A DNA stretch of 32,094 bases from JAVBMP01 sp031552195 (GTDB taxonomy: Bacteria; Desulfobacterota; Desulfovibrionia; Desulfovibrionales; Desulfovibrionaceae). Each line of letters starts with the position of its first letter. Within the stretch, counting starts at the first letter, position 1. A program made the position numbers and the translations under genes. The notes below the pieces were generated by a model, which was not told where the DNA came from, made no database searches, and saw only the letters and a program-made list of their open reading frames with translations. Positions 18,721 through 27,636 of the stretch are shown here, in pieces. The stretch lies in contig JAVBMT010000026.1 of NCBI GenBank assembly GCA_031552195.1, positions 1-32,094 on the forward strand, given 5' to 3'.

Positions 18721-19866
18721 ATGCGTTATCTGTCTGTTTGCTGCATCGCGAAGGACGAAGATCTGCTTATAAAAGAGTGGCTTTGCTATCATCATCTTTT
18801 GGGCGTCGAGCATTTCTATATTTACGACAACATGAGCAAAGTTCCGATTCGCGAATTGCTGGGCGATTTCGTGTCCGACTCGCAGGTGACCGTTCGCCGC
18901 GTGCACGGCGAGGCCATGCAAAAAAGCGTATATCAGAACGCCCTGCATGATTTCGGGCCGGAGTGCCACTGGCTTGGCTTCATAGACGTGGATGAATTCG
19001 TCTGCCCCCTGCATGATGACGATTTACGGATAACGCTGTCGGAATATGAAGACTACGGCGGGCTTGGCATCGCCTGGGACATGTTTTCCTCCAATGGCCA
19101 TGAAAACCGTCCCGATGGGCTGATTATCGAAAACTACACCCGTTCCTTCACCATTCAGGCGATGGCGAAGGACGAGCATATTAAAAGTTTTGTGCAGCCT
19201 GCGAAAGTTCTGGACAATTTCAACCCGCATGTATTCACATATGCGGGCGACGCCTTTTGCGTAAATGAAGATCATCTTCCCATTCCTGAGGGTTGTCACA
19301 GAACTATTTCTTTAAGGCGCAAGGTGAAGCTGAACCATTATTTCTACCGCTCGCGTGAAGATTTTACCGATAAGGTCAGGCGCGGAAGGGCGGATGTGGG
19401 CAAAGCCAGGCAGCGCAGCATTGACGACTTTGACCGCCACCTGGGGGTGGAAACGTGGGAAGACAGGCATATTCTCCGCTTCGCGCCCGCCGTAAAAAAA
19501 CTGATGGCCGCCGGCCGTCTGCCGGAACAGCCTTTGTATGCGGCCTCCAGGCTGGAGCTTTATCAATACACGGACATGGCGGTGGAACTGATAAAGGCCG
19601 GGCGGTTTGAAAAAGCTTTTATCCGCCTTTGCCATGCTATTCCGTTTTATCCGCGAAATTCCGAGCTTTGGACCATGTTAGGCCTGATCGCCCGCAACAT
19701 GGGCAATCTGGAGAGAGCGGAGCTGTTTTTGCGCCGGGCCCTTCGATACGAGGAAACATATCATGCCTATAATGAGCTTATAGCCCTGAGGAAAGCTCAA
19801 GGGCGCAGAGATGACGTTGCCCAGGTAGCGCGTTTCCTGGCGGCGCACAGCACTTCCGGCAGTTAG
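18721..19866 (+). CDS. glycosyltransferase (DUF23/GT92-like) with C-terminal TPR region
   Basis: This 381-residue protein starts MRYLSVCCIAKDE and continues with EWLCYHHLLGVEHFYIYDN, the pattern of glycosyltransferase 2-like families related to DUF23/GT92. A DxD-type metal and nucleotide-sugar motif is FIDVDEF (Asp89, Asp91). Near residues 235-240, KLNHYFYRS with a basic stretch after it is also typical. The last 80 residues form helical repeats (SELWTMLGLIARNMGNLERAELFLRRAL) like tetratricopeptide units, probably for protein binding. GGGGG precedes the start at 18721. No signal peptide is present, so it should act in the cytoplasm on a surface polysaccharide or lipid-linked sugar. The acceptor and sugar are unknown. 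It stands alone, with its own terminator. Confidence 0.8.
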   Translation: MRYLSVCCIAKDEDLLIKEWLCYHHLLGVEHFYIYDNMSKVPIRELLGDFVSDSQVTVRRVHGEAMQKSVYQNALHDFGPECHWLGFIDVDEFVCPLHDDDLRITLSEYEDYGGLGIAWDMFSSNGHENRPDGLIIENYTRSFTIQAMAKDEHIKSFVQPAKVLDNFNPHVFTYAGDAFCVNEDHLPIPEGCHRTISLRRKVKLNHYFYRSREDFTDKVRRGRADVGKARQRSIDDFDRHLGVETWEDRHILRFAPAVKKLMAAGRLPEQPLYAASRLELYQYTDMAVELIKAGRFEKAFIRLCHAIPFYPRNSELWTMLGLIARNMGNLERAELFLRRALRYEETYHAYNELIALRKAQGRRDDVAQVARFLAAHSTSGS

Positions 19867-19957
19867 GAAGGCCGTTTCCGGAAGACCTTGGCGGGCATGG
19901 CGCGGCAGCGGCATTTTTCCGGGTGAACATATTTGTATTGAAACAGCGTGTTTCCAT

Positions 19958-19989
19958 AAGGGCCTTCCCAGAGGGGGCCCTTTCATTTT
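19958..19989 (+). terminator. Rho-independent terminator after the glycosyltransferase gene
   Basis: A 7-bp GC-rich stem (19958-19964 and 19976-19982) with an 11-nt loop is followed by a T-rich run, about 90 bases after the stop codon. Confidence 0.7.
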
Positions 19990-20082
19990 TTAGGCAGCCA
20001 GGCTCGCCTGTTTTTCTATTTTTTTATTTCTTTTTTAAGAAAATCTGCTACATATCAGACAGGTCTATTGCTCTTTTTAGTT

Positions 20083-20107
20083 ATTATTGATAACTATTAT
20101 GAATAAT
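20083..20107 (+). promoter_or_regulatory. palindromic candidate operator upstream of cydAB
   Basis: A 25-base near-palindrome has arms ATTATTgATAA and TTATgAATAAT that match except at one position in each arm and three in the centre. It lies 59 bases before the cydA start. It resembles neither a standard FNR box (TTGATnnnnATCAA) nor a Rex box closely, but its size and place suit a dimeric redox or oxygen regulator. Confidence 0.4.
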
Positions 20108-20165
20108 CTAGGCCAGTCCTATGAAGGTTCAGGTCGCTTGCTAACATCTGCCAAGGGGAAGAATT

Positions 20166-21503
20166 ATGGACGTGGTATTACTTTCAAGGCTGCAGTTCGC
20201 CATAGCTGTATTTTTTCATTTTATTTTTGTTCCGCTTACTTTGGGGCTTTCCGTTCTGCTGGCGGTAATGGAAACTATTTACGTGCGTACGGGAAATGAG
20301 GAGTACAAACGCATGGCGAAGTTCTGGGGCAAGTTGTTTTTGCTCAACTTCGCCCTGGGGGTCGTTACGGGCATTACCCTTGAATTCCAGTTCGGCACCA
20401 ACTGGTCGCGCTATTCCGAATACGTAGGCAATATTTTCGGCCCGTTGCTGGCGATTGAAGCCACGGTAGCCTTCTTTCTGGAGTCCACCTTCGTGGCGGT
20501 GTGGCATTTCGGCTGGGAAAAAGTCAGCAAGAAAGTGCACCTTTTTTCCATATGGGCTGTTGCCGTAGCCGGAAACATATCGGCTGTCTGGATTATTCTG
20601 GCTAACGGCTGGATGCAGAACCCGGTAGGCTACGATATGGTGGATGGAAAGCCCCAACTGGTCGATTTCTGGGCCGTTCTCGGCAATCCCTTCGCCTGGG
20701 GGCAGTTTTTTCATACGGTTTTCGCCTCGTGGATGCTGGCCGGCTTCTTTATTCTGGGAATTTCCGCCTGGCACCTCATACGCAAGAATGAAGTGGAATT
20801 TTTTACCCGTTCGGTAAAAGTGGCGGCGCTTTTCACCCTGTGTCTTTCCATTTTGCTGGCCGTGCAGGGGCACCGCCACGGCAATGTCATGTCGCGTATT
20901 CAGCCGGAAAAGCTTGCGGCGATGGAATCGCACTGGGAAACGCAAAAAGAGGCGCCTATTTACCTTTTAACTTTTCCGGATGAGAAAAACGGCAAAAATT
21001 TGATTGAAGCGTTGCCGGTTCCGGGCGCGCTCAGCCTTCTGGCTTATAATGATTTTTCCGCGGAAGTTAAGGGATTGAATGATTTTCCGGAAAATGAGCG
21101 CCCGCCCGTGCTTTTGACCTTTCTGTCTTTCCGCCTGATGGTCGGGCTTGGCGTATTGTTTCCGATTCTGGCTTTTTTCGCCTGGCTCTGGCGGGAAAGG
21201 CTCGGCGAAAAGAAGTTGTTCTCACGAATGCTGACTCTGGCCATCCCTTTGCCCTACATTGCGATTATGGCTGGCTGGACTTTGGCCGAAGTGGGCCGGC
21301 AGCCATGGATAGTCTACAGGCTTATGCGCACCTCCGACGCGGTGTCGCCTGTGCCTTCGAGTTCCGTCGCCATATCGCTGGCGGCCTTTATTGCCATATA
21401 CGCCATTCTGGGCGCCATCGACATCTTTTTGCTGGTCAAGTACGCCAGGAAGGGCCCGGCGGAGCCGAACGCGGAAAAAATTGAAGCTACGGCCCAGGTT
21501 TAA
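20166..21503 (+). CDS. cydA: cytochrome bd ubiquinol/menaquinol oxidase subunit I
   Basis: CydA holds all three hemes of cytochrome bd, which reduces oxygen to water with quinol electrons. This 445-residue protein starts MDVVLLSRLQFAIAVFFHF, with heme ligand His18. It has Glu98 and Glu106 (AIEATVAFFLES) of the proton channel and heme d site, His183 in QFFHTVFASW, the quinol-loop residues Lys249 and Glu254 (QPEKLAAMESHWETQ), and GRQPW near the C-terminus. It is about 75 residues shorter than the E. coli protein, matching the short-Q-loop class. GGGGAAG precedes the ATG. In an anaerobe this enzyme removes oxygen and gives oxygen tolerance. cydB follows after 49 bases. Confidence 0.97.
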   Translation: MDVVLLSRLQFAIAVFFHFIFVPLTLGLSVLLAVMETIYVRTGNEEYKRMAKFWGKLFLLNFALGVVTGITLEFQFGTNWSRYSEYVGNIFGPLLAIEATVAFFLESTFVAVWHFGWEKVSKKVHLFSIWAVAVAGNISAVWIILANGWMQNPVGYDMVDGKPQLVDFWAVLGNPFAWGQFFHTVFASWMLAGFFILGISAWHLIRKNEVEFFTRSVKVAALFTLCLSILLAVQGHRHGNVMSRIQPEKLAAMESHWETQKEAPIYLLTFPDEKNGKNLIEALPVPGALSLLAYNDFSAEVKGLNDFPENERPPVLLTFLSFRLMVGLGVLFPILAFFAWLWRERLGEKKLFSRMLTLAIPLPYIAIMAGWTLAEVGRQPWIVYRLMRTSDAVSPVPSSSVAISLAAFIAIYAILGAIDIFLLVKYARKGPAEPNAEKIEATAQV

Positions 21504-21552
21504 GGCTGGTATGTCTTTATGAACAAGAGCTTTAAATATAACGAGGTTTGCT

Positions 21553-22578
21553 ATGCTTGAAACGATCTGGTTTGTTATCTGGGGCTTGCTGTGGGCTATA
21601 TATTTCATTCTGGACGGTTTTGACCTCGGCATGGGCACGCTTTTGCCGGTTCTGGCGAAAACGGAAGAGGAGAAACGCACTATTTTCAATGCTGCCGGGC
21701 CGTTTTGGGACGGAAATGAAGTATGGCTGATAACCGCCGGCGGGGTAACATTCGCGGCTTTTCCAAAAGCTTATGCGGTAATGTTCAGCGCTCTTTACGC
21801 GCCGTTGCTAATGTTGCTTTTCGCGCTTATCTTGCGGGCAGTGTCTTTTGAATTCCGCAACAAAATCCATTCCGCCGCCTGGCGCAAGGTGTGGGACGTT
21901 TTTCAATTTTTGGGAAGCTTCGTTCCGGCCTTGCTGCTTGGGGTGGCCTTCGCCAACCTGTTTATGGGCATTCCCGTCGACGCTGACGGCGTTTACCACG
22001 GAAACCTGCTCATGCTGCTGAACCCCTATGGCCTTATTGGCGGGATATTCTTCGTGTTGATGTTCGCCTACCACGGATCGTTGTGGCTTAACATCAAGTC
22101 CGGCGGCGAACTGCATGAACGTTCGGTTTCCGCTGCAGGAGCGCTCTGGGTTTACCTTCTGGCCGCGGCCCTGGTTTTTTTGGCGGCCACCGCCATATAC
22201 ACGAACATTTATGCGAACACTCTCAGCCACCCGGCCCTGATGATTTTTCCGGTGCTGGCGGTGAGCGGCCTCATAACCAGCCGCATGCTTCTCCAGGGCG
22301 GATCTTTTTGGGGCGCCTGGCTGTGCAGCGCTGTGTTCATCCTGTCGGTGACTTTTTTCGGAGTTCTGGGCATGTTCCCGGCCTTGTTGCCCTCAAGCCT
22401 GAACCCTGCCTGGAGCGTAACGATATATAACGGAGCCTCCACGCCCCTTACCCTCAAGCTGATGCTCGGGGTGGCCGTATGCGCCGTTCCGGTGGTAATA
22501 GCATACCAGGTGTGGGTTTATTCGATTTTTTCCGGAAAAGTGACGTCTGATGACTTGCAGTCTGACCATGCGTATTAA
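21553..22578 (+). CDS. cydB: cytochrome bd oxidase subunit II
   Basis: CydB is the hydrophobic partner of CydA and carries no catalytic heme. The 341-residue protein begins MLETIWFVIWGLLWAIYFILDGFDLGMG, the standard CydB N-terminus. WDGNEVWLITAGGVTFAAFPKAYA follows and about eight to nine membrane segments are visible. The start is supported by GAGG about seven bases upstream. It forms an operon with cydA and ends at a strong terminator. The cydDC exporter genes often seen with cydAB are absent here. Confidence 0.96.
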   Translation: MLETIWFVIWGLLWAIYFILDGFDLGMGTLLPVLAKTEEEKRTIFNAAGPFWDGNEVWLITAGGVTFAAFPKAYAVMFSALYAPLLMLLFALILRAVSFEFRNKIHSAAWRKVWDVFQFLGSFVPALLLGVAFANLFMGIPVDADGVYHGNLLMLLNPYGLIGGIFFVLMFAYHGSLWLNIKSGGELHERSVSAAGALWVYLLAAALVFLAATAIYTNIYANTLSHPALMIFPVLAVSGLITSRMLLQGGSFWGAWLCSAVFILSVTFFGVLGMFPALLPSSLNPAWSVTIYNGASTPLTLKLMLGVAVCAVPVVIAYQVWVYSIFSGKVTSDDLQSDHAY

Positions 22579-22604
22579 CCTGCTCGGCTGACGCGCGGCA
22601 AACT

Positions 22605-22648
22605 TTCGTCCTTGCCGGATTTAATCCGGCAAGGACGAATTTGTTTTT
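22605..22648 (+). terminator. Rho-independent terminator after cydB
   Basis: A 17-bp perfect stem (22605-22621 and 22623-22639) around a single central base, in practice a small loop, is followed by TTTGTTTTT. It starts 26 bases after the cydB stop. Confidence 0.9.
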
Positions 22649-22686
22649 GGCTGTAACGCAAGTTTGTGTTGGCTTTATCCGGAAAA

Positions 22687-22695
22687 TGGTATAAT
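22687..22695 (+). promoter_or_regulatory. extended -10 promoter of nusB
   Basis: The sequence TGGTATAAT contains a perfect TATAAT hexamer (22690-22695) with the TGn extension. The -35 region is weak (TTGGCT at a short spacing). Transcription would start near 22702, about 50 bases before the nusB ATG, directly after the cydAB terminator. Confidence 0.6.
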
Positions 22696-22752
22696 AGGCA
22701 ACGGACTATTTGTAATAATGATAACCTTGCAAGGGCTGTGCAATAATATTAT

Positions 22753-23313
22753 ATGTGTAATTCAGCGGAAGAGAACGGTCAGGTGAAGACAGGTTCGCGC
22801 CGGGCGGAAAGAACCAAATCTTTTCAGGTACTTTATGCGCTGTTTTTCAATCAGGTTGATTCCAGGCGCGCTTTGGCCCGTTTTTTTCAATCTTATCCCG
22901 ACCCTGACCTGCCGGATGTTTCATCCCGCACGGTTGAAGAAAGCAAGCCCGCGAAGGGTCGCGGCAAAAAACTCCCGCCGCCGGAACAGGAACCGGAACA
23001 GGCAATGCCTTCGGGCTTTGCCTGGAACCTGGTTGAAGGGGTCTGGCGCACCCGGGAAGAGCTTGACAATATTATTGAAGGGCTTTCATCCAATTGGCGG
23101 CTTGACCGCATAGGAAAGGTAGAGCTTACCATTTTGCGTATTTGCGTGTATGAGCTGCTATATAACACGGCCACTCCCCCAAAAGTGGTAATAAACGAAG
23201 GAATAGAACTTTCACGCGAGTTCGGAGACGATAACTCACGGTCGTTTGTTAACGGAATTCTGGACGCAGCCGTCAAGGCGGCGGAAGCCGGGCGCCTTGC
23301 CCGGACTGAATAG
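22753..23313 (+). CDS. nusB: transcription antitermination protein NusB, with an internal insertion
   Basis: NusB binds boxA RNA together with ribosomal protein S10 to help antitermination, mainly on rRNA operons. The 186-residue protein has the family N-terminus (RRAERTKSFQVLYALFF) and C-terminal half (LDRIGKVELTILRICVYELL, then PPKVVINEGIELSREFG and FVNGILD). NusB is usually 130-165 residues. The excess is a Pro/Glu/Lys-rich low-complexity insertion at about 48-87, in the loop after the first helices. The ATG at 22753 has no good ribosome binding site. A GTG at 22783, preceded by GGAAGAG, would give a 176-residue protein starting VKTGSRRAER and may be the true start. The ribH/ribE genes that often precede nusB are not here. 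Confidence 0.92.
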   Translation: MCNSAEENGQVKTGSRRAERTKSFQVLYALFFNQVDSRRALARFFQSYPDPDLPDVSSRTVEESKPAKGRGKKLPPPEQEPEQAMPSGFAWNLVEGVWRTREELDNIIEGLSSNWRLDRIGKVELTILRICVYELLYNTATPPKVVINEGIELSREFGDDNSRSFVNGILDAAVKAAEAGRLARTE

Positions 23314-23380
23314 AATTTGCAATGCGGCCACGCCTGAAAGTTATTAACCGGTAAGCCGACCTATGCGGGTATAGCGGCGA

Positions 23381-26300
23381 ATGAACATAAAAAACTTTTT
23401 CCAGGGGCACATCAAAAGAACCATGTACACCATAGTGTTCATGGCCTTTCTCACTTCAGCCGTAATTATTTCCGTGCATGAAATAAGCGGCATGCAGAAA
23501 GAACTCGCCCGTTCCCGCTCCAGAGCCTCTGAAATAGTCCACAATATAGGCATGCAGCAACGCATGGTCGCTTCGCGGCTTAATTCGCTCGCGCAGAATT
23601 TGTCCGTGCTTGACGAAATTTTGACCGGCAGCGAAGACTGCAGTAAACTGTTCAAGCGTTTGTTAGAGATAAACCAGGGTATTTTTTCCGACTTCACGCT
23701 GACTGACCGCCAGGGAAAAATCATAGCCAGCGCCTACCCGGAAAAGATACACAGCGTCTTTAACGACAGCTTTATGATAAGAGAAGTTCTTGAACACAAA
23801 AAAATGGTTATAGGCACCTATACCGAAGAGCCTGTCAGCGGATTGTCCACAGTTTACGCCGCATACCCGATTTTGGATTTATACGACCGCCAGGTGCGTT
23901 TCATCCTGTTTCTGGGCATGACCTTATCCAACAAAAGCCTTAACCTCAACGCCGCGGATTTGCCGCCCAACGCAACAGTGGTGCTGTTCGATCCTCACGG
24001 CACAGTGACCTGTTTCGTGCCGGAAAACGCCAAAGGGCTGGAGCAGGGCAAACTCCTTCCGCTTGAATTTTGGGATGTTCTGTCCTCCAGCAGCAAAGAC
24101 AGCGATATTCTGCAACTGAATCCCGGAACCGATCAGGAAAAAATCATAGCTTATTCACGGGTGCGCGCCGATGCTTCCTCCAAGCCGTTTATAACCGTGC
24201 TTTTGGCGCTTGAAAGCAAATACGCCTATGCCGACGCCTACGCAAGAATACGCAACTATCTGATATCACTAGCCCTTGCCGGGCTCGGGTGCTTTATCCT
24301 TACCGCCATTCTCGGGCGCATCACCCTGTCCGGTCCGGTGCGCAATCTTATACAGAGCGCCAAAAAACTTGGTTCCGGAGACATGCATATCAGAACCAGC
24401 GTTTTAAACCTGGGCGGCGAACTGGGCGAATTTTGCCAGGCCTTTGATGAAATGGCCGATGCCGTTACCGAACGGGATATAAAACTAATTGAAGCCAGGC
24501 ACTCAGCCGAGGCCGCCAATCAGGTCAAGGGAGACTTCCTGGCCAACATGAGCCATGAAATACGCACCCCGATGAACGCGATTATCGGCATGGCCTACTT
24601 GGCTCTCAAAACGGAACTTACCCCGCGCCAGTTCAACTATATCAACAAAATACATTCCGCCGGCATTTCCCTCTTGGGCATTATCAACGACATCCTTGAT
24701 TTTTCCAAGATAGAGGCGGGCAAGATGGAAATAGAGCGTATTCCTTTCCAGCTTGACGAGGTGTTCAACAACCTTGGCGCCATTATCGCGCATAAGGCCG
24801 AAGAAAGAGGGCTGGAGGTTCTTTTCGCCATTTCCGACGCTCCGCGCCAGCAATTGATAGGCGACCCCTTGCGGTTAGGGCAGGTTTTGACGAACCTGCT
24901 GACCAATGCGATCAAATTTACTGAAAAAGGCGAGATAATGGTCAGCTGCTCCACATCGCCGGAACGCGATGCCGAAGGCAAGCTGGTTCTTAATTTCGTT
25001 GTGCAGGACAGCGGCATAGGCATGACGCCGGATCAGGTGTCAAAGCTGTTTACGCCGTTTACCCAGGCCGATACATCCACAACCCGCCGCTACGGCGGAA
25101 CAGGTCTTGGTTTGGCCATCACCAAGCATCTTGTACAGGCTATGGGCGGCGACATCAATATCCGCAGCACGGTCGGCGTGGGAACCCGCGTTTCATTTTC
25201 CATCCGCCTGGCGGAAGGAAGTGGAGCCGGCAAAACGACGCCTGTTCCGCTTACCGGGCTTAAATTGCTGGTAGTGGATGATAATGAGTCCGCCAGATTG
25301 GTTATTCATGACATGCTGACGGCCTTTTCCTTCAACCCCGTAACAGTGGACAGCGCCGAAAAGGCCTTTGAAGAGCTTGTACGGGCGGAAAGCGAAGGCG
25401 CGCCTTACAAACTTATGCTTATGGACTGGCGCATGCCTGACATAGACGGAGTCGAGGCGGCGCAATATATCAATAACGAGCTTGACCTGATTGAGAAACC
25501 CGCGATTGTGCTTGTTACGGCATTCGCTCCCACCGATGTTCTCTCGGCGGATATAGCCGCAAGCGGCATACGTTCCGTTGTGCAGAAGCCGCTTAATCCT
25601 TCCCAGATATTCGACACTATTGTGGACGTGCTGGAAGACAGCAGAACTTCTCTTGCGCAGCACCAGGCGGCCAGCGTTCCGGAAGGCGATTCATGGCTTC
25701 TTTCCGGGGCTTATGTGCTGCTGGTTGAAGATAACCAGGTCAACCAGCAGCTTGCGGTCGAGCTTCTTGAGGATGTAAACGTTAACGTCGTAGTGGCTGA
25801 TAACGGAGAGGATGCGCTGAAAATCCTTGAAGAATCCAGTATTGACTTTGACGTTATTCTCATGGATTTGCAGATGCCTGTGATGGACGGTTACGAAGCT
25901 ACCCGCCGTATACGGCAGATGACGCGCTTCAAAGGAATTCCCATTATCGCGATGACGGCTCACGCCATGACCGGCGAAAAGGAAAATTGCCTGGCTCACG
26001 GCATGAATGAGCATATTTCAAAACCAATAGAGGTTGAGAACCTCTATCAGACCCTTCAGCGCTGGATAAGCCCCAAGGCGGTTCATCCCTCCGTTTTTAA
26101 AATTACCGGGGAAGAGGCGAGCGCCAAGACCGTCAGGCATCCGGCAACGCAAGGGAATGACGGCGCTTTGCCGGCTGGGAAAAACGCTGTTGCGGCGTCA
26201 GTGAAAGAAACGAACGAAGATAAAACCGCCGTCTTGCCGGATCTGCCGGGGTTAGACAGCGCAACTTCAATCCAGCGCCTTGGCGGAAACGTCAAGCTTT

Positions 26301-26851
26301 ATCTGAGTATGCTCAAGCAGTTTAAAGAGCAGCACGTTAATGACGGAGAACGCCTCATTGAAGCTATGGACCAGGGCAACACCGCGGAAGCGGCCCGAAT
26401 GGCGCATACTCTAAAGGGGCTTGCCGCTACGATTGGCGCACCGCCCTTGAACAAGTACAGCGCAATGCTTGAAAAAGCCCTGACCGGCGGGCCGTTGCCT
26501 GATGAGGACGGAACGTTTCTATCAGCAGGCTCCATAGCCGCAGTTGCGGAAAATATTCGCATCGAGCTGGAAATATTGTCGCGAATGCTTGGCGCGGTTT
26601 TCGTTGATGAAAACCCTGCAGATCCGCAACCTGATTGCGTTCATGCGGCATTTTCCGCAGAGTTGCGCGATTTTTTGGCCGAACTTAAAGCTTTGCTTGA
26701 AGACAATAATGCGGACGCCCTTAACTTTATGACCGACAATATTGAGTTATGGTCTTCCAACCCCAACAAGGATCTGCGCAAGCTGCAAAAGCAGGTGTCC
26801 GTCTTTGACTTTGAAGGCGCTCTTGAAACGCTGAACGCCATTTGCGGATAG
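23381..26851 (+). CDS. hybrid sensor histidine kinase with two receivers and an Hpt domain
   Basis: This 1156-residue multidomain signalling protein has, in order: membrane segment 1 (about 14-31), a periplasmic sensor region (about 32-290, with a Cache-like look), membrane segment 2 (about 293-315), HAMP (about 312-365), HisKA with phospho-His392 (FLANMSHEIRTPMN), an HATPase domain (LTNAIKFT, DSGIGM and GGTGLGLAI), receiver 1 with Asp682 (LMDWRMPDIDG), receiver 2 with Asp829 (LMDLQMPVMDG), and an Hpt domain with His1009 (AARMAHTLKGLA). A helical C-terminal tail follows. This is the BarA/BvgS-type phosphorelay layout. The output regulator is not adjacent, so the target is unknown. The ribosome binding site is weak. 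It follows nusB by 67 bases and may share its promoter. Confidence 0.95.
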   Translation: MNIKNFFQGHIKRTMYTIVFMAFLTSAVIISVHEISGMQKELARSRSRASEIVHNIGMQQRMVASRLNSLAQNLSVLDEILTGSEDCSKLFKRLLEINQGIFSDFTLTDRQGKIIASAYPEKIHSVFNDSFMIREVLEHKKMVIGTYTEEPVSGLSTVYAAYPILDLYDRQVRFILFLGMTLSNKSLNLNAADLPPNATVVLFDPHGTVTCFVPENAKGLEQGKLLPLEFWDVLSSSSKDSDILQLNPGTDQEKIIAYSRVRADASSKPFITVLLALESKYAYADAYARIRNYLISLALAGLGCFILTAILGRITLSGPVRNLIQSAKKLGSGDMHIRTSVLNLGGELGEFCQAFDEMADAVTERDIKLIEARHSAEAANQVKGDFLANMSHEIRTPMNAIIGMAYLALKTELTPRQFNYINKIHSAGISLLGIINDILDFSKIEAGKMEIERIPFQLDEVFNNLGAIIAHKAEERGLEVLFAISDAPRQQLIGDPLRLGQVLTNLLTNAIKFTEKGEIMVSCSTSPERDAEGKLVLNFVVQDSGIGMTPDQVSKLFTPFTQADTSTTRRYGGTGLGLAITKHLVQAMGGDINIRSTVGVGTRVSFSIRLAEGSGAGKTTPVPLTGLKLLVVDDNESARLVIHDMLTAFSFNPVTVDSAEKAFEELVRAESEGAPYKLMLMDWRMPDIDGVEAAQYINNELDLIEKPAIVLVTAFAPTDVLSADIAASGIRSVVQKPLNPSQIFDTIVDVLEDSRTSLAQHQAASVPEGDSWLLSGAYVLLVEDNQVNQQLAVELLEDVNVNVVVADNGEDALKILEESSIDFDVILMDLQMPVMDGYEATRRIRQMTRFKGIPIIAMTAHAMTGEKENCLAHGMNEHISKPIEVENLYQTLQRWISPKAVHPSVFKITGEEASAKTVRHPATQGNDGALPAGKNAVAASVKETNEDKTAVLPDLPGLDSATSIQRLGGNVKLYLSMLKQFKEQHVNDGERLIEAMDQGNTAEAARMAHTLKGLAATIGAPPLNKYSAMLEKALTGGPLPDEDGTFLSAGSIAAVAENIRIELEILSRMLGAVFVDENPADPQPDCVHAAFSAELRDFLAELKALLEDNNADALNFMTDNIELWSSNPNKDLRKLQKQVSVFDFEGALETLNAICG

Positions 26852-27028
26852 GGCATTTTAACTTTGAAAATTTAAATAACCTGGCGCTCGCGTTAGCGCA
26901 GGCCGCAAGCGATCAGCGCGGCGTACCTTTAGTGCAAACCGCTGCGGGCTTGCGCATGTCGGATAAAATATAGCCTTCTATATTTAACACTGATTCCTGC
27001 AGAGATATTTCAAATTTAAAATGCTCTA
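26849..27028. repeat. noncoding segment bounded by imperfect inverted repeats
   Basis: A 21-base sequence starting at the kinase stop codon (26849-26869) recurs inverted at 27008-27028 with 19 of 21 positions matching. The 180-base segment between the outer ends contains further stems: GCGCT with AGCGC (26884-26899), and an 8-bp perfect stem at 26966-26973 with 26978-26985. It has no open frame of note. It could be a MITE-like element or a structured RNA. Confidence 0.45.
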
Positions 27029-27043
27029 ACAACCAGATATTTG

Positions 27044-27096
27044 AAAATATAGCGACGCGGCCTTTTGCTCTGTAAAAGGCCGCGTCGCTATATTTT
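27044..27096. terminator. bidirectional terminator between the kinase and the YhcH-family gene
   Basis: A perfect inverted repeat with 23-bp arms (27044-27066 and 27074-27096) and a 7-nt loop has A-runs on one side and T-runs on the other. It stands 14 bases after the minus-strand gene's stop and downstream of the plus-strand kinase, so it serves both. Confidence 0.88.
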
Positions 27097-27109
27097 TGCG
27101 CAAGGGCTT

Positions 27110-27598
27110 TTATTTATTATAACAGCTTCCCAGCGCGGCATAGTCAATTTTAAAAACGATTTTCTCAATTTCCCCAGGCTCCCCCGTGGCGCATCCCGGC
27201 TTGTGCTGTTCACCCGGAGCGAAAATAACATATTGGCGTGGTGACAGCACCAAACGGTTATTCCCTTCCTGCTGGGGGTAAAAGGCGATGTCGTCTTCCG
27301 CCAGCCTGTCTTCCAGGGCGGGGAGCATATTGGGGGAGATATTGTACCAATATTCCTCTTCTCCATGCATAAGCACCTGAATGTCAAGGTATCGCTTATG
27401 GGCTTCAAACCGGCGCGCAGCCGCTTTTTCCGTTTTAAAGCGCTGCGGGAGGGCATATATCTTATCGCCGTCTATAACGTGTTTGCCTTCATCCAGCGTG
27501 GCGAAGTCGCGCGAAAGCAGGAATTGCATAGCCGTGTCAAAGGCTTTGGGATAAAGGTGTTTTTCTTCATTCCAAGAGTCAAGTCTGCCTGTGATCAT
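27110..27598 (-). CDS. YhcH/YjgK/YiaL (DUF386) family protein
   Basis: This 162-residue protein belongs to the cupin-like DUF386 family, recognised from FEAHKRYLDIQ (Glu65, His67, Asp72), GEEEYWY and the APGEQHKPG segment near the C-terminus, with His132. These residues are the probable metal ligands. Family members occur with sialic acid, beta-galactoside (EbgC) and other sugar catabolism genes and are thought to act on sugars as isomerases or mutarotases; the role is not well settled. The start at 27598 has GGAGG five bases upstream. It lies 38 bases after a patatin-like gene on the same strand, so the two form an operon, with no sugar gene beside them. Confidence 0.85.
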   Translation of the reverse strand: MITGRLDSWNEEKHLYPKAFDTAMQFLLSRDFATLDEGKHVIDGDKIYALPQRFKTEKAAARRFEAHKRYLDIQVLMHGEEEYWYNISPNMLPALEDRLAEDDIAFYPQQEGNNRLVLSPRQYVIFAPGEQHKPGCATGEPGEIEKIVFKIDYAALGSCYNK

Positions 27599-27636
27599 GG
27601 AGTCCTCCAATATTGTACGGCCAAGCCTGGGTGTAT

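Noticed and set aside
20087..20299. 70-codon frame overlapping the cydA start
   Set aside because: It runs out of frame through the conserved CydA N-terminus and has no homology.
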